A stretch of 64,000 nucleotides of DNA from Monilinia fructicola (GCA_008692225.1 VICG01000005.1:901001-965000), one strand, 5' to 3'. Positions 25,037-38,021 are shown, counted from the first letter of the stretch. Made by a program: numbers and translations. Notes: generated by a model from the sequence alone, not told the origin.

Positions 25037-25526
25037 CTAATGCAAGAAACCTTCAATTACAATTATGGCTTGAGGCAATTCATCATTCGAAGATTCCGAC
25101 TCTTCATCCTCATAATCATCCTCATAAGAAGACTCGCCCCCTTTGTCGTCGCCCTTCTCCGGCTTTTCGCCCCATTTTCTCGACTTTTCCGAGATTGCCT
25201 TTCGCAGCTCATGCCTTCTCACATAAAGAGTCCCTGTCTCCCATTCTCCCATATCACCGGAGTATCATTCCACCAAGCCCTTACGCCCCGTGGTTTTCAT
25301 CCTCCCTCCAGGTGTTGCTCCGAAGATGCCTTCCCTGATGATTCTCGTCAATCACGTGACCATACTGTCGATTCATGATTTCCTTCAGATCATTTGCAAT
25401 TGTGGCATCTTCAGCTGTGGAGTAGACACCCTCGCTTTACGTCTGCTGTAGAGCCGCCATGGTTATATACGACGTGACTTTGTCTATAATGACATGGAAA
25501 TGTTGTTGGAGTGGTGAATCGGACAT
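25037..25526 (-). pseudogene. Third copy of the tandem family, heavily damaged
   Basis: From an ATG at 25524-25526 the minus strand gives QQHFHVIIDKVTSY, then, in shifted frames, EGVYSTAEDATIANDLKEI (matching GVYTTLEEAN of the intact copy) and KTTGRKGLVE-stop-YSGDMGE, then TLYVRRHELRKAISE (matching LHKVYIDKQAVRGE) and an acidic tail to 25037. There are at least two frame changes plus a TGA where relatives suggest TGG, a substitution that homopolymer error does not explain. It is probably a true pseudogene. Confidence 0.5.
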
Positions 25527-25960
25527 CTTGATGCATTTTGTCTGGTGGGTGTGCACGTGTGTGTGTATGTGTGTGTCCATTGTCCATGGACCTCTACCAG
25601 CGACTGTATATTTGCTTATTCATCGGTATTGTAAAAATATTAGAGCTACTGCCATATCGGGTTAGCGCGTATAACCTTAAAGGTTATTATGCGGGGTCCA
25701 CAAGAGCCCTGGACGTCGGGTATGCATGAAGGTGAGCTTTGAGCACAACTCAATAAAAAGTTGCGAAGATAAACAATTGACTCACTGATTTGACTCACAA
25801 ATCAACAGATTTGAATTCAGGAAGATCTGTAGGTGAAGTCAATATAAATCATCTCTGAATTCTAATAAAAACCTCATATATTTACAACTTTCTTCATCTC
25901 TCTCACTTGATATCTCAACAATTTCTGCTCAATTGGCCTATTTCTTCCCTCACCAGCAGT

Positions 25961-27118
25961 ATGGCTCTCAACTCATTACGTCCTGGATGTCGAGCTCTGC
26001 AGAACTTGAGCAGAGCTCAATTGCGTTCTTACAGCCATGCCTCAACCCCTCTCACCTCACCTTTCGCGCCCCGTCATCTTCTCTCCATTGCAGACCTCAC
26101 TCCTGCCGAACTTACCACACTCGTCCGCTCCGCACATTCACACAAGGCTGCACTCAAATCTGGTGCCGTTCCTACCTCTCTTCTCAATTCATTGACTGGT
26201 AAAGTAATCGCCATGCCATTCTCCAAGCGCAGTACGCGCACTCGAGTCTCTACCGAATCAGCGGTTACCACAATGGGAGGACATCCCATGTTTCTTGGCT
26301 CTGGCGATATCCAGCTTGGTGTCAATGAATCATTATACGATACCTCGGTTGTAATTTCGAGCATGACTGCAGGTATTGTAGCTAGAGTAGGACCTCATTC
26401 GGATGTGGCTGGTTTGGCAAAGTGGTCAAGCGTACCAGTGATCAATGCTTTGTCCGACGAATACCATCCTTTGCAAACCATTGCCGATTACCTTACAATT
26501 CACGAAGCATTCCTCTCGCAACCTTCGAGGAGCTCATCACAAATAACAACAAGCTTGGGTTTAGAGGGCATGAAGATCGCTTGGATTGGGGACTCAAACA
26601 ATGTTCTCTTTGACCTCGCAATTGGAGCAATGAAATTGGGCATCAACATTTCGGTTTCGTCCCCAGAGGGTTATAAAATTCCAGAATATATGCGTAAGAT
26701 TATACTGTCTGCGGCAACTACAACAGATACACCAGGAACACTTTCAGAAGTTTCTGTCCCAGAAGAGGCGATTAAGGATGCGGATGTATTGGTGACTGAT
26801 ACATGGATATCTATGGGTCAGGAAGAAGAGTCAGCAAAGAGACTGAAGGCTTTTGCAGGATATCAAATCACAGATGAGATGGCAAAGAGAGGCGGTGCCA
26901 AAGAAGGGTGGAAGTTCATGCATTGCCTACCCAGACATCAAGATGAAGTCAATGATGCAGTGTTCTACGGCCCCAGAAGCTTGGTCTTCCCAGAGGCTGA
27001 GAACAGAGTATACTCTGCTATTTGTAAGTTTCTGAAATCTCCCTAAATCGGAAGTACATACTGATCAGATATAGCTGCTTTGGAAGCATTCGTAGTCAAG
27101 AAGGGAAAGATTGTATGA
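25961..27118 (+). CDS. arg3: Ornithine carbamoyltransferase, mitochondrial
   Basis: This enzyme makes citrulline from ornithine and carbamoyl phosphate in arginine synthesis, in the matrix. Exons are 25961-27023 and 27075-27118, giving 368 residues. The ATG at 25961 gives an Arg/Ser-rich presequence (MALNSLRPGCRALQNL). The carbamoyl-phosphate motif KRSTRTR, GVNESLYDT, EYHPLQTIADYL, WIGDSNNV, the HCLPRH motif with its reactive cysteine, and a short second exon ending LEAFVVKKGKIV are all present. Reading through the intron would give a false CKFLKSP end. Length is normal and the frame is clean. Upstream in-frame codons lack an ATG, so I did not extend the start. The symbol follows yeast ARG3 (argB in Aspergillus). 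Confidence 0.95.
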
Positions 27119-28982
27119 AGGCATTTGAGTTAGCATATATACCAAGGCGCTATCAGGAGTATAAAAAACAATGGCAATCTTAGGAATCAGGAAGTCACAT
27201 TATATACCATGGTTCATATCTGAAAGTAATGCTGTCTCATTTTGGTATTCTCATAACAACGCCATTCGCACAAAATGCTCCCAAACTCCGTCACCTCAAA
27301 TCAAATGAGTATCTAAATTAATCAAAACGAAGCGCAAGCTCCATCATTCCAAGAATGACTTCAATATCGAAGTCATTCTCTCATACAAAGATTCAAGATA
27401 TCAACAAATACAAATCCTCACAAGGCAAAACCACAAACCAATATCGCATCATCTTAGAGGACTACCTTGCCCCCAGCAAAATCTTCAAAGTAGCTCTCAC
27501 ACAGATCTTGTCGGTCAAAAGAGACCCCAAAACCAGCCACCCATACTCAGAAAACCCGTTCCCCATCATCTAGTTCCCCATCAAACTCAATTCACCACCC
27601 TCACCATATGGGTAGAACTTTGCCCTCATGTATCCACCCGCACTTGGAAGGCCGCAGCACATATATGGGTTCTTTCTCCCTCTTCCCTTCCGGACCAAAG
27701 AAAAAAACAGATGTATAGCTGCATGTCGCCACAGTATTTTGTTTAGATGACCAAATACAGATAGGTGAATAGAGGATATCTCGGTCATCTGGGTACTTCG
27801 AGCCGCTCTCGAACAATTGAAAAGTGGAAGTTAGCCCATTTTCGAGCTTTGAGCGTATCTTGTTTTCAGGGCGAAAGGAAAAGTAATTGTTTCGACGATG
27901 CAGTAGCCTTGGCCAGCATGAATCTCTAGAGCAATGCGTCATGAGTCTTACACAAAGGACAGAATGTGATAGGAAACACATCCTTGAGTAGAATTCGAAC
28001 TTGTATTAATTGAGGCAGACAAGCCAAAGGATAAGCAGGAGATCAAAACTGACCGATTTGTGCCACCTAGTCGACGAAGACAATTTTGACGGAATTGGAG
28101 AGCCAATGTGGGAAATGAGTATTTGGGTGGTTGTGGTTGATATCAACTGAGCGTGCGGTGGCGATCTCTATTTTGTTCTTTATAGCCGCATGGAATGGTT
28201 TTCGGTCGAGTCTAGATGAGTTTGAAATTCCGTCAAAGAAGGGTGGGGATTATTCGCCGTTTTCTGAGAGTCTTTACATGATGTAATTATCCCAATGTGT
28301 ATCAATTTGGGAGGATGTTGGCAGCTTGTCTGTTGGGCTTCTCAATCTTGAGAACCCCATTATGGCCAGCATAGGAAGCTGGCGTTTCTCGTTCTTATTG
28401 TGAGGGCGACTCTACTGCTTGCGCACCTGGAACTCCTTGATAGCCACTATTCAGCCTTTTTTCTGTGATGGCTAGGAGTCTTCTGCTCGGCCCTTCAGGC
28501 CTGTGTCTCCTCTCATGCCTCTGAGCTGAAGCTTGGTAGGAGCTAGTGGCTGGATATTTGGTGTAGGTGACGGCGAGAGAGCTAAAACAATATCGGTGGG
28601 GTTCCTTCATTAGCACCGCGTGGAGACGAAAAGTTGTTGTATCGAGGTAATTTAGCCTCGGGCCTCGTTCTCTCTTTGAAGGCAGTGGATACTAAATGAT
28701 GCGCGAGGAGTACGTTTTGTTGGCATCTTCAACATCTATGTTGGAAATAGGCGTGGTTCCATACGAGTGGTGTCAGAAATAAAGTCGGGCACTCGAGAGT
28801 TAGGAACTACGGTTGTGGATTGACATCTTCCTGATGCGAACTGGCTTTCGCTCCATCAACTGATAGTCAGAATCGCCAGACTCGCCACCTTCCCGCTCAG
28901 CCTCTTCCACCATCTATCTTCACGGCTGTAGGATCGACTGAATATTGACCTCTTCTTTGAGGTTTTCGTTCTTATCGAAATC
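27119..28982. other. Intergenic region, no confident gene
   Basis: The minus strand at 27570-27981 holds two overlapping ORFs; one ends in GLPSAGGYMRAKFYPYGEGG, which reads like genuine protein but cannot be tied to a start or family. A plus-strand ORF of 72 codons lies at 27355-27573. No evidence picks any of them out as a gene. Confidence 0.4.
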
Positions 28983-31071
28983 CTAAGTTGAGCGCCCTGT
29001 ACCATCTTCATCATTGTCTTCGTCGCGATCAAAAGAAGGGTTCCGCCTCGGATCATCCATGGTTTCCTCGCTAGTTCGAATACGAGGGCGTAACATTCGA
29101 CCTCCAGCCTCTTGTACAAATCGTTGATACTCCTCCTCTTCGGATTTGCTCAACCCAGGACCTTTCATCCCCAAGATCTTGGAGACATTGTAATAATCTC
29201 CATCGTAGTCTGCACTTTCGGCGTCGTCAATCACTGATATCAGTTCCGCCGTTGTAAATATCCACGGCGCGCGGCAAGTTGCACATTTGATGATAATGGT
29301 CGGATCTTCTACGCGTTCCTTTCCTGCCCAATTTGTTGTAGCCCATGCCAACAAGCAACTGTGATGGTAATTGACTCCGCATTGCGTTTTACACCACGTG
29401 ATGCCATGTCCATTTTTACCTATTTTATCCATACAGATAGGGCAATTTTCCACAGGTTTTTGCTCGCAGTAATCGTCGATAATTATGACATCGAGCATTC
29501 TCTCAACCTCAGACGACAAGAATGCGACCTGGTGTCGAAGGGGTGCCTCCAACATCAAGACCTTCACGAGAACCTAAAATTGGGAGCGTTAGTCTTCACT
29601 GATCACCAAACACAGCGGCAATGAATGTGAAACTTACAAAAACGACGTGTTTGCAGATGTTTCCACGAAGTCCCTCGAAGCAATTGCAGCTGGGGTTCTT
29701 TCCAATTTCAACAAGGTAAATATTGCCGGTAGTTCCAATCACCCCAAACCTATCCTCCCTGCCATCATGATCCCATCGCTCTCGGGCGCATAGATACATT
29801 TTCTGGGTCTCAACTTCATGCAGCAGCATCTCAAAGTGGCGAGAAGGCTCCGCGAGAAATGGTTGAGATCGTTGCTCGACCAGTGGCGCAGGAAGCTCCT
29901 CAACTTCCTCGTCTGAAGAGACTTCACTTGAAGATGACGGATCAAGATTGGTTCTTGACAAACGCTTGCGCCTGAGAACGTCTATATCGGATATCTGCGG
30001 TGAAGACGGCGGATTGGAACCGGGCATCTGCGGTGAACTCGGTCCATCGGAATCCGGTGAGCTGTATCCGGGGCTTGGTGTTCTTGGTGGAAGTATATCA
30101 TCATACTGGTGGAATAAGCGATAGTCCGCTTCCCACTCTGCATCGAATATTGCTTTCCTTTCATCCGAGGTGAGCTCAACAACGACTGGACGCTCGATCC
30201 CTGACTCATCATTCTCGGGAGATGGTGCTTCGGCAGCTGAAAGCTCGCTTAGAGCTGGGCTTGACTCTGCCTCAGAGTCATGGTTCTCAACGGCATATGG
30301 TGTAATAAGAACCTCTTTCTCCATCTCATTCTGAGTCTGGGATGGTAATCTGTTCCTCATTTCATGGTTGGGGAACCTATGAGAAACACCTGCAGCTCGG
30401 ACACGGGAGCGTGGCTTGCGATTGCGAGTAGAGGCTTGCCGGCCACTTTTGCGTGTTACTTTCGCAGAACGTTCGTTCTCACTCGATTCATCGCTAGTGT
30501 CAGATATTTCTTCGTGAGCGCGTTTTCGCGTAGTAGGCTCAGACGGGGAAGGAGTCGCTTCACGGTGGACGTCAGCAAGCGAGATGCCTGGAGCCGGTGT
30601 CGTTAAAATTTCAGTGTTAACATAGGCGTTTGAAATATGCTCCTGCTCTTCACAGTGAGTGGTTCGGCGACCAAGAGGAAATGAAAATGGGCGACCACGT
30701 CTAGCCGTCATGGGACGACGAACAGCTGAAGTGGAAGGGCCATTTCGCCTCTCATGCTGGTGGGGGCTATAACGACCAGTTCTAGCTCGTCTGCTTTGTG
30801 GTTCTTCATCCATAGAATCTTCCGAATCAGTATCACGCGAGCGCTTTCTAGATTCTGGAAGACGGCCTAATTGCGTATCCATGACTGCTAAAGTAAGCGA
30901 TAAAGAAGAGCCACTAACCATTGTCGTCTCGAGCGCTTGGTCAGCTGGCGATGATGGGGAAAAAGAAGTGTTACCTTGCGCCATATCGAGCGAAGTATTG
31001 GCGATTGGAGAAGAAGGCAATGAAGACCGAGAGATACGCTGATTAATATTGACTGATAAATAAGATGGCAT
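28983..31071 (-). CDS. SWIM and RING zinc-finger protein, likely E3 ubiquitin ligase
   Basis: Exons are 29638-31071 and 28983-29573, joined by a 64-bp GT-AG intron, giving 674 residues; the start is the ATG at 31071. Residues 1-390 are Ser/Pro/Glu-rich with basic patches (KRSRD, RKRAHEE) and look disordered and nuclear. Around residue 460 is a SWIM finger, SCNCFEGLRGNICKHVVF, with the CxCx(n)CxH pattern. About 40 residues on is a RING-type finger starting CPICMDKIG and continuing WCKTQCGVNYHHSCLLAW to CATCRAPW. The SWIM-RING pair is known from ubiquitin ligases such as MEKK1-like and ZSWIM2-type proteins. The intron falls between the two fingers. The tail is Arg/Asp-rich. Substrate is unknown; ligase activity is inferred. 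Confidence 0.85.
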
Positions 31072-32527
31072 CAAGGGATAACTATGAAGTCGAAAGTATT
31101 ATTTTTCAGAAAGGTAATGTAGATGCTCAAGTTATCAACACAGCTGAAAAACAATTTTAAATGTTATCACGATGTATGTTAAACCGAATTGATGTTATTG
31201 AGATTCTTGGAAATGTTGCGCACACAGGAGGGAGGGAGGACTCTTTATGGAAAAGATTGTTGGCAACACAGTATGCCAAATTCGTTAGTGTGAGGTTTAT
31301 TAGAATGGCGCTAGAAATTAATTCATTAGTCCATCGTCGGGACAGTTACGGCAAATAGTTGGATGGAACTTGGGAGAAGTTTATATGTGTGGTGAATAGA
31401 TGGTTCGAATGAGCGAGTCGACAGCATTCGTGATCTAGCCACCATTCTACTTGTTTCTAAAAGGGAGATCTGCCCCTAGCCTCGTTCAAAAGTCTAGATA
31501 CGACAGTATCTCGAGACTAGACTCGAAAATAGCGTCGATTTCTAAACAGACTGCCATCATCGGCGTCAATTAAAATCACGCTACTTATGAGACTGAGTCT
31601 GTTGTATATGGATATTATCTAGTACAGCTCTATACAAAGAGGATAGCTTCGTCGCCATTCTGACTTAAATGAAGTGTAATGTGTCCTCGACGAGACAAAA
31701 TTGTCCTTGGTGATACTTGTAGCTGGATCTTGGAACTTTTCTCAGTAACCACAAAATGGTAAGGATATATTAGCGAAATTGGTAAGACCGTTATATGTTT
31801 TTGATTCCTAACTGATTGGTTGATTGACTTCTACTTTAGTTTAACGGTAATTCTGAATTTGCCGAACTCATATCCAGGTGAAGCTCAAGACGAGTAAGAA
31901 GAGGTTCTCTTCACTTAATCTAGAGTATTTTAGTACATATGCAGTTTGAACTATCCATCTTAGCCCCCCCCCAAAAACTGTCACCTGGATGGAAGCGAGT
32001 CAGTGTGGGGTCGTTTTGGGGATATGCCGAGTCAGCAACAGTATATAGGCCACATTAGAGAATTCACAGAATATATACACATATAACTAATTAATTCCAA
32101 TTTATCATATCCTTCATTTCATCCATTATAAGGTTCCGCTACGTGCAATACTGCTCATCACCTCAAGAGGGTGTAATGACGTACGTACTGACATTATGAG
32201 TGAAGCCAAACGCGACCGGGAGCGTCCGTCTGCGAACTCGCAGATCAACCATGTCTTGCATTTCTTGTAGATATTAGTTGATATTGATGAGTGTGCGATT
32301 TCGAGGATAGGTGTAACGAGTGATAAAATTGGGTCAAGGTGAACGAAGTTTGTTCTCCTTTTCGAAGCGAACGTCTTTCTGAAAATTCCTTTGACTCCCG
32401 AAGTTCAGCCGACACGCCCATCCACCTTTATCAATATGCAACGTTCGAATATCAAAACCCCACTTCAACGCCCCTCTTCTTCTACACACGTGGATATCAC
32501 ATAACAACCCCAATAGATATCTTCTCA
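31072..32527. other. Intergenic region between divergent genes
   Basis: No gene is supported. ORFs are at most 65 codons and featureless. A C run sits at 31965-31973. The last 200 bases serve as the promoter of the YCII gene. Confidence 0.5.
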
Positions 32528-33257
32528 ATGTCCTTCTTTCGTTTGAGACTTGTACCTCGCAACTTGTATTCCAAGCAACTTACTTCTCGTTCTACGCACC
32601 CTCTATTCTCTTCATACCCGACAGCAAACACCAGAAAAATGTCTTCGGCAGCAGCGACACCGGCGGCGGAGAAATTTGAGTGGTTGGTTATTCTACCTGA
32701 TAATGAGGGTGCTTTGGAGAGGAGAGTTAGCGTTAGACCGTGAGTTTACCTAATTCTTTGATCATTGGGCGTGTTGTGGTGAGATTGAGATGAAACGAGG
32801 CTAAGAATTATATAGCAAGCATTTTGAAGGTCTGAAGACTGGCCTTGAATCCGGATTTTGGAAAATGGGTGGTAAGCTCCCCAATTTCCTCGTGCACCTG
32901 TACAGTACTTTGTACTTTCATTCTTACTTCGAACCGGAGCCATCCAGAATGACTAAATTGAACCACCCCTGATAGGCGCTTTCCTCTCCGAGCCTCCCTC
33001 CGGCGATTCTCCCTTGAAGTTTCAAGGGAGTTGTATGATCGCACTTGCCAGCAGCAAGGAAGAGGTTATCGAAGTATTGAAGAAGGATATTTATGCCGAA
33101 AATGATGTTTGGGATTTTAGCAAGGTATGTTGTATCATTGTTGCCGCAAACGTTTGTGGTCACGGGTTTTTTGAGCTACATGCTTGACGACTGATCGCTG
33201 ATGCCTTTGCAGATCCAAATTTACCCCTTCAAATGTGCATTCAGAAAGGAAGCTTAA
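32528..33257 (+). CDS. YCII-related domain protein
   Basis: Exons are 32528-32739, 32816-32871, 32976-33124 and 33213-33257, all phases consistent, giving 153 residues. The N-terminus (MSFFRLRLVPRNLYSK) is basic and amphipathic and could be a mitochondrial presequence; a second ATG at 32640 would give a cytosolic form. The domain starts KFEWLVILPDNEGALERR, then a His-containing loop (KHFEGLKTGLESGFWKMGG), GSCMIALASSKEEVIEVLKKD, and ends IQIYPFKCAFRKEA. This is the ferredoxin-like YCII fold; fungal members are uncharacterised enzymes or binding proteins. Frame clean. Confidence 0.88.
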
Positions 33258-34977
33258 GAAGTTGAGGTCATTTGGTACGAGCAGGCAAACGAGTTGCGAG
33301 TGGGCTTTACAATGGTGGCACATTGATATCAAGGTTTCCCTTGGGATTTCGAGATCATCAGTGCAATTGAATGGATGTATTGATCGATATACCAATCAAA
33401 TCAATCTTGGCGTGATATTTCCACCCAGTGATGTTTTCATGGTGACAACGTTGCACGCAGACACAGCAACCCGTTTCACTACGACGCAAAAAACTAACTT
33501 ACTCAGCGCATCAGCTAAACCATTCTAGCTATTGGAAGTCTAGAATGCCAATCGTGTAAATCACAAAGCAGAAAAGTAACGACGATCTTGATCATCAGAC
33601 CCAGTCTAATCAATCATGCGTCAGATATGGTATTCTAATACTTGGTAGGTGAAGACACCGAAATTTACCACGCCCACAAGGAATTCTCTTCACTTTGCAA
33701 CTGAGAGCAATCAGAACTTCGGAGCGTACTTACCAAGGCACCTTGGAGTCAGGAATCGAGCGTGAGCGATGACTTGGGATCCCCTCAAGATATTCGCACA
33801 TAATCTCGCTGACATCTAGATTACCTATTGAGATGCCATATCATAAAGATACTAGAGATACCAAAATAATGAGTTCTCTAAATTGTGATGTGAAATGAGC
33901 ACGTCAATTTGGTGGTAATCAATGACTATCCCAACCCTGCATATTGCGAGGGCAACGTTGACCACAGTAAATGAGAACTTTTCAATCGGCTTAGAATGAA
34001 TGGCCTTGTCAAGTCACAAGATAGCCGCTGCATCCAGAGTCTAGGAGTGATTGAAATATCATAAAATACAAAGATTTATGGAGCGAGGTTTGCCTTGATA
34101 AGTAGATGATGCCGATGATCGTGGTTTAATAATCGAAGAACTAGAGGTATTGATTGTCATCAACCAGTGTTTAGATGTCATTGAAGTATTAAGAGTGCAG
34201 ATCAAGTTCTCCAAAATGACTTGGGCGGAGGAACAAAATGGGGGAACATATGTTCAACAAATAATGGAACATTGCTGGTTAAGATGAAAGGTATACAGGC
34301 GAGTCATAATTGAAGCGATGGCAGTCAATAAGGTCGGCGGCTTTATTAGGAATAGAGTTTGGCTGGGATCGAAAGGAGTCGCAAAACAGTGCTAAGATAG
34401 AAGCGACAGTTGGAGTGCAGAAAAAATGGCATAGATGGGCTGATTGATGACTTTTGTGGGCGACGACATGGGTAAGGGAACATGTGATCGAGAGAGAAGT
34501 GCAAAGGTATGTGAAAATGAACGGCTAACTGGATCCCTAAGGCGGTGGTAATATGTACCTGGGAGAGTCATTGACAAGGTGAGTAAGATTAACCCATAAA
34601 ACCCATTTCTCCAAGACCTGATCGTTTCGCGTATTAGAATACACGGTGGTAGAGTTCTGCTCTAAGCCCTTGAAATGTGTGTTCCGTATTGCTTTTCTTA
34701 TGGAAATGATCTTGACTGTTTTCCCATGAGATGTTCGAAATAATCTATTGAACACAAAAATTCGCCCGAAAAATTATCTCAATCCACCTTCATCATACAT
34801 CATCACATTGTGTTCATGCACTGGACAGTGCAGATGGAACAAAATTTTATCTTTCGAAAGAACTCGTGAATGCTTGCCTATTTATGGAAGCTACCCTACC
34901 AACCCAATATTGCACCGAGGGAAGATATACCGTGGCCATGCATTTGAAAGTACAGAGAGAAAAAGTGAGAAAGAAAT
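33258..34977. other. Intergenic region, nothing recognised
   Basis: Between the 3' ends of the YCII gene and RPP1 (convergent). It contains only short featureless ORFs, without strong repeats. Confidence 0.5.
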
Positions 34978-35527
34978 TTAGTCGAAAAGACCGAAACCCA
35001 TGTCCTCGTCTGACTCCTCCTTGGCTGTAAAAGTAGTTAGCATACGAACTTGCTCAAATGCGCAAATTTTCAAGGATTATCATACCCTCTTCTTTCTCTT
35101 CCTTCTTCTCCTCAGCTGGAGCAGCGGCGTCACCACCGGCAGCGGCGCCAGCAGCAGCTGGGGCAGCTCCACCACCAGATCCGACGTTCAACAAAAGGTC
35201 CTTAACATCCTTTCCCTCGAGAGCCTATAAATTCCAACAATCAGCACTGTCCATAACTTCTCGTTCCTGTTCCCAGTTGTGTGTAGGTTTCAATCGCATA
35301 CCTTGGCGAACAATGAGGTCCAGATTGGCTCAATATCTTCGATACCGGCAGCCTTGATGAGAGTTTGCAATTTGTCGGCCTATCATTATGGAGTTAGCCA
35401 ATTATCCACCCAATCGAGTAATATCGAGTCTCAGTCTCGACAAGGTGGGAATTCGTACAGTGATATCAAGACCGTCGTCGGCGAGGATCAACGCGGCGTA
35501 GGAGGTGGCGAGTTCGGCGTTAGACAT
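34978..35527 (-). CDS. rpp1: 60S acidic ribosomal protein P1
   Basis: P1 pairs with P2 on the ribosomal stalk and recruits elongation factors. Four exons are 35459-35527, 35302-35379, 35086-35224 and 34978-35024, giving 110 residues. It starts [19 protein letters not shown], continues [20 protein letters not shown] and [18 protein letters not shown], then the Ala/Gly hinge, EEKKEEKEE, and the hallmark tail [13 protein letters not shown]. The length is exactly as expected and the frame is clean. Introns dense near the start are typical of fungal ribosomal protein genes. Confidence 0.97.
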
Positions 35528-36393
35528 TTTGAATATCTAGAAAGGAATTGATTAGCAAGATGCGCAGTAGAAGAGAATGCGACTGCGTATATGCGACATA
35601 CCGACAGGTGATTATGTTGTCGGTAGGTTGATGTTCTTTGAAGTCGTCGTTAGAAGAAATTAAAAGTTTATGGTGGGAAAGGGTTTTGGAATATTGAAAG
35701 TGTGCGTGACTAATATTGTCCCAAGCTCTAATTGGACAGCAAGCGACAGCTACGGGGGACTACGTTGACCAATGATATCACACACTGCTTGGGAGACCAT
35801 TATGTAATCAACGTGTCGATTGTACCGCTAAAACCAAAATGGGAGTCATATAGATGCCCAGGTGTATTTTGTCTATCCATGGATCGATCAGTCATGCTTT
35901 TATTAATACCATATTGCACTCCTCCTCTCCTTCTCTCTCCCTCTCAATCCAGTTTCACCTCATATGAAATGACTTTGATATATCCATGGATATGATAGGT
36001 TCTAGTTAATGTTGTTGCTACCACCGGTTTTGCCGGGAACTGAAGGCAAAATGGCTCACCGTAGTTCTACTCCGTAGTAATGAGTTTATGCAAGGCTGAT
36101 ATCGATCTCTCTTTGTGGAACATGCAACATGCCCCGCCGTTCAAGACGTCCAATAAGGGAAATATGACATAGCCCAATGCACTTCACTAAGAAACAACCT
36201 ATTGGGATCAACACTTTCTATCGATTTATATATAAGTTACCGCTTCAAAGAGTGAATGAACAGTAAGCTCGAGTTCTTATATTTATCCTATCAAATAATC
36301 CTACGACTACTGCCACTACTATCTTACTCGAACCATTCAAGAATCTAAATCGAACGATTAATCCTCCAACACGAACTTGAACCAGCTTTGAAT
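35528..36393. promoter_or_regulatory. Shared upstream region of rpp1 and the UPF0662 gene
   Basis: 866 bp between divergent start codons. No ORF of note. TATA-like TATATATAAG at 36226-36235 lies about 160 bases before the UPF0662 start. A CT-rich tract (CTCCTCTCCTTCTCTC) is at 35921-35940. Confidence 0.4.
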
Positions 36394-38021
36394 ATGACTG
36401 ATACACCATCCCATCCGCTACCCCTTGATCCCCGCGAGCAGCCAATATTGGATTCCCTTACTTCATTGCGCGATGAATTGACCCTCTTGAAGCAAGATCG
36501 AACATCATATATCAAAGCCGCAGATGTTCTCACTCTATATGATAAAGTGGTTGATCAAGTAACGCTGCTCACTGAGATAAGAGCCGATAAGCCAGATGAG
36601 CAGAACCGAGGTCAGTTATGAGAGGGAAGGAAGTCGATGTATCTTGTAGTCGCTGACCGAGAACCTTACAGTGGATCGCATGTTGGATGGGTGTTTCCAG
36701 CTACTCTCCCTGTTCTTCATGACCATTGGAAAAACCAACGAGGCACCCGCAGCCTATTCCCTTACATCTACCATCAAACGTCTGCTCGACCATCTAACCG
36801 AAGTTGATTTATACTGTGAGAAAGACTTAGCACATATTTCGCAGACGCTTGAGCGACTTGGGGGCATTGTGAAGAATGCTAAACCATCTTATTCCCCCAG
36901 GCTCCTCACTCTTCTTGGTAACAAGATCGAAATCTGCCAGCGGTCTCTGAGGAACTTGAGCACACGACTTGAACGAATCAGCGGAGAAATATCGCCCATT
37001 CATGAAAAGGTCATATCAATATTAAGATCAATATCGTTAGCGAATACGAGGAGCAAGGTGAGTCGGTTGTAGTGGCTGATCCGGTCTGAGCTTCATTAGC
37101 AGGTACCGTATATAGGAGGACCATACTGATTACCATCTGAGAAACAGTTCTCGGCAACAGAGGTGACGAAGCTTCAAACTCAACTAAAGGAAATCGATGC
37201 CCAAAGGGTGAATGGGAAGTTTGTAACCGTTTCTGGAGAAACACCTGCAGGCAATGACGAGGTTTGTGAACATTTAGAGAGATGTTTGAAGTGGGCGGAA
37301 TCTGTTCTAGAAAGGTTGGTATAAATATATCTATCCATTTGAATCACCCACTAACGATCAATCAGGAAGGGGCAGTTCCCAGAAGCTTTCCAAGGGACTT
37401 ACTCAACTCTGCTCGATATTCGAAATAAGCTCGAGAAGCTATCGTTGACTCAAGCTTGGGCATTGCGGGAAACTGATTTGTACGACTTCCAGCGGCAACT
37501 GGACAAAATCGATGAAAGCCGGGTAGACGGAAATTTTCTTGATGCGGAGGGAAATTTTGCTGAATTATATGTTCAACGAGTATGTGAAATTTTACATCTT
37601 ACTTTTTACAAAACTGACAATCGTTAGACTTTACTGTACCTTATCCGACGTAGTTATGCGTACATTTATTTCCTCATGGTGTCCTCCGAACCAGTCTCGG
37701 AGGCGCTGCTCCCGGTCTATAACCAGCTCCAAACACTGAGACGATGTCTCATTGAAGTTAAGAATTCCGGCGGTGTTAGTTCTCCAAGAGAATTGTACCC
37801 TTACAGCATGAAGGTATGGCATCCCTTGTGCCCTCATGCACATAAAGTATACTGACATGTCAATTCAGTTGAACTCAATCGACAACATGCGTGTAGATGG
37901 TAAATTCATGGTTGGGTCAGATATCCCTGAAGGCCAGGGAAGTGTGAACGATCTCCTCGCTGAATGCTTTGAGCTTAGTTATGACCTCCGTGTAGCTGCA
38001 GAGACTGAAAGCGACGCCTAG
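36394..38021 (+). CDS. UPF0662/DUF2408 family protein (yeast Cub1-like)
   Basis: Six exons (36394-36610, 36672-37057, 37148-37314, 37366-37579, 37628-37813, 37869-38021) give 440 residues with consistent phases. The protein is helical and highly charged, with the family pattern RMLDGCFQLLSLFFMTIGK, YSPRLLTLLGNKIEICQRSL, and two copies of a short motif, AQRVNGKFV and MRVDGKFMV, plus SRVDGNFLDAEG, in the repeated halves. YLIRRSYAYIYFLMVSSEPV is a conserved hydrophobic segment. Yeast YPL260W/Cub1 of this family is linked to the proteasome and DNA damage; function here is inferred. The donor of the third intron is GTTGGT. Frame clean. Confidence 0.85.

Noticed and set aside
25907..25960. N-terminal extension of OTC
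   Set aside because: The first codon would be TTG; the ATG at 25961 yields a normal presequence.
25740..25960. Arginine attenuator-type upstream ORF before OTC
   Set aside because: No short ATG-initiated ORF with the attenuator signature was seen, and that control is known for the carbamoyl-phosphate synthetase small subunit rather than OTC.
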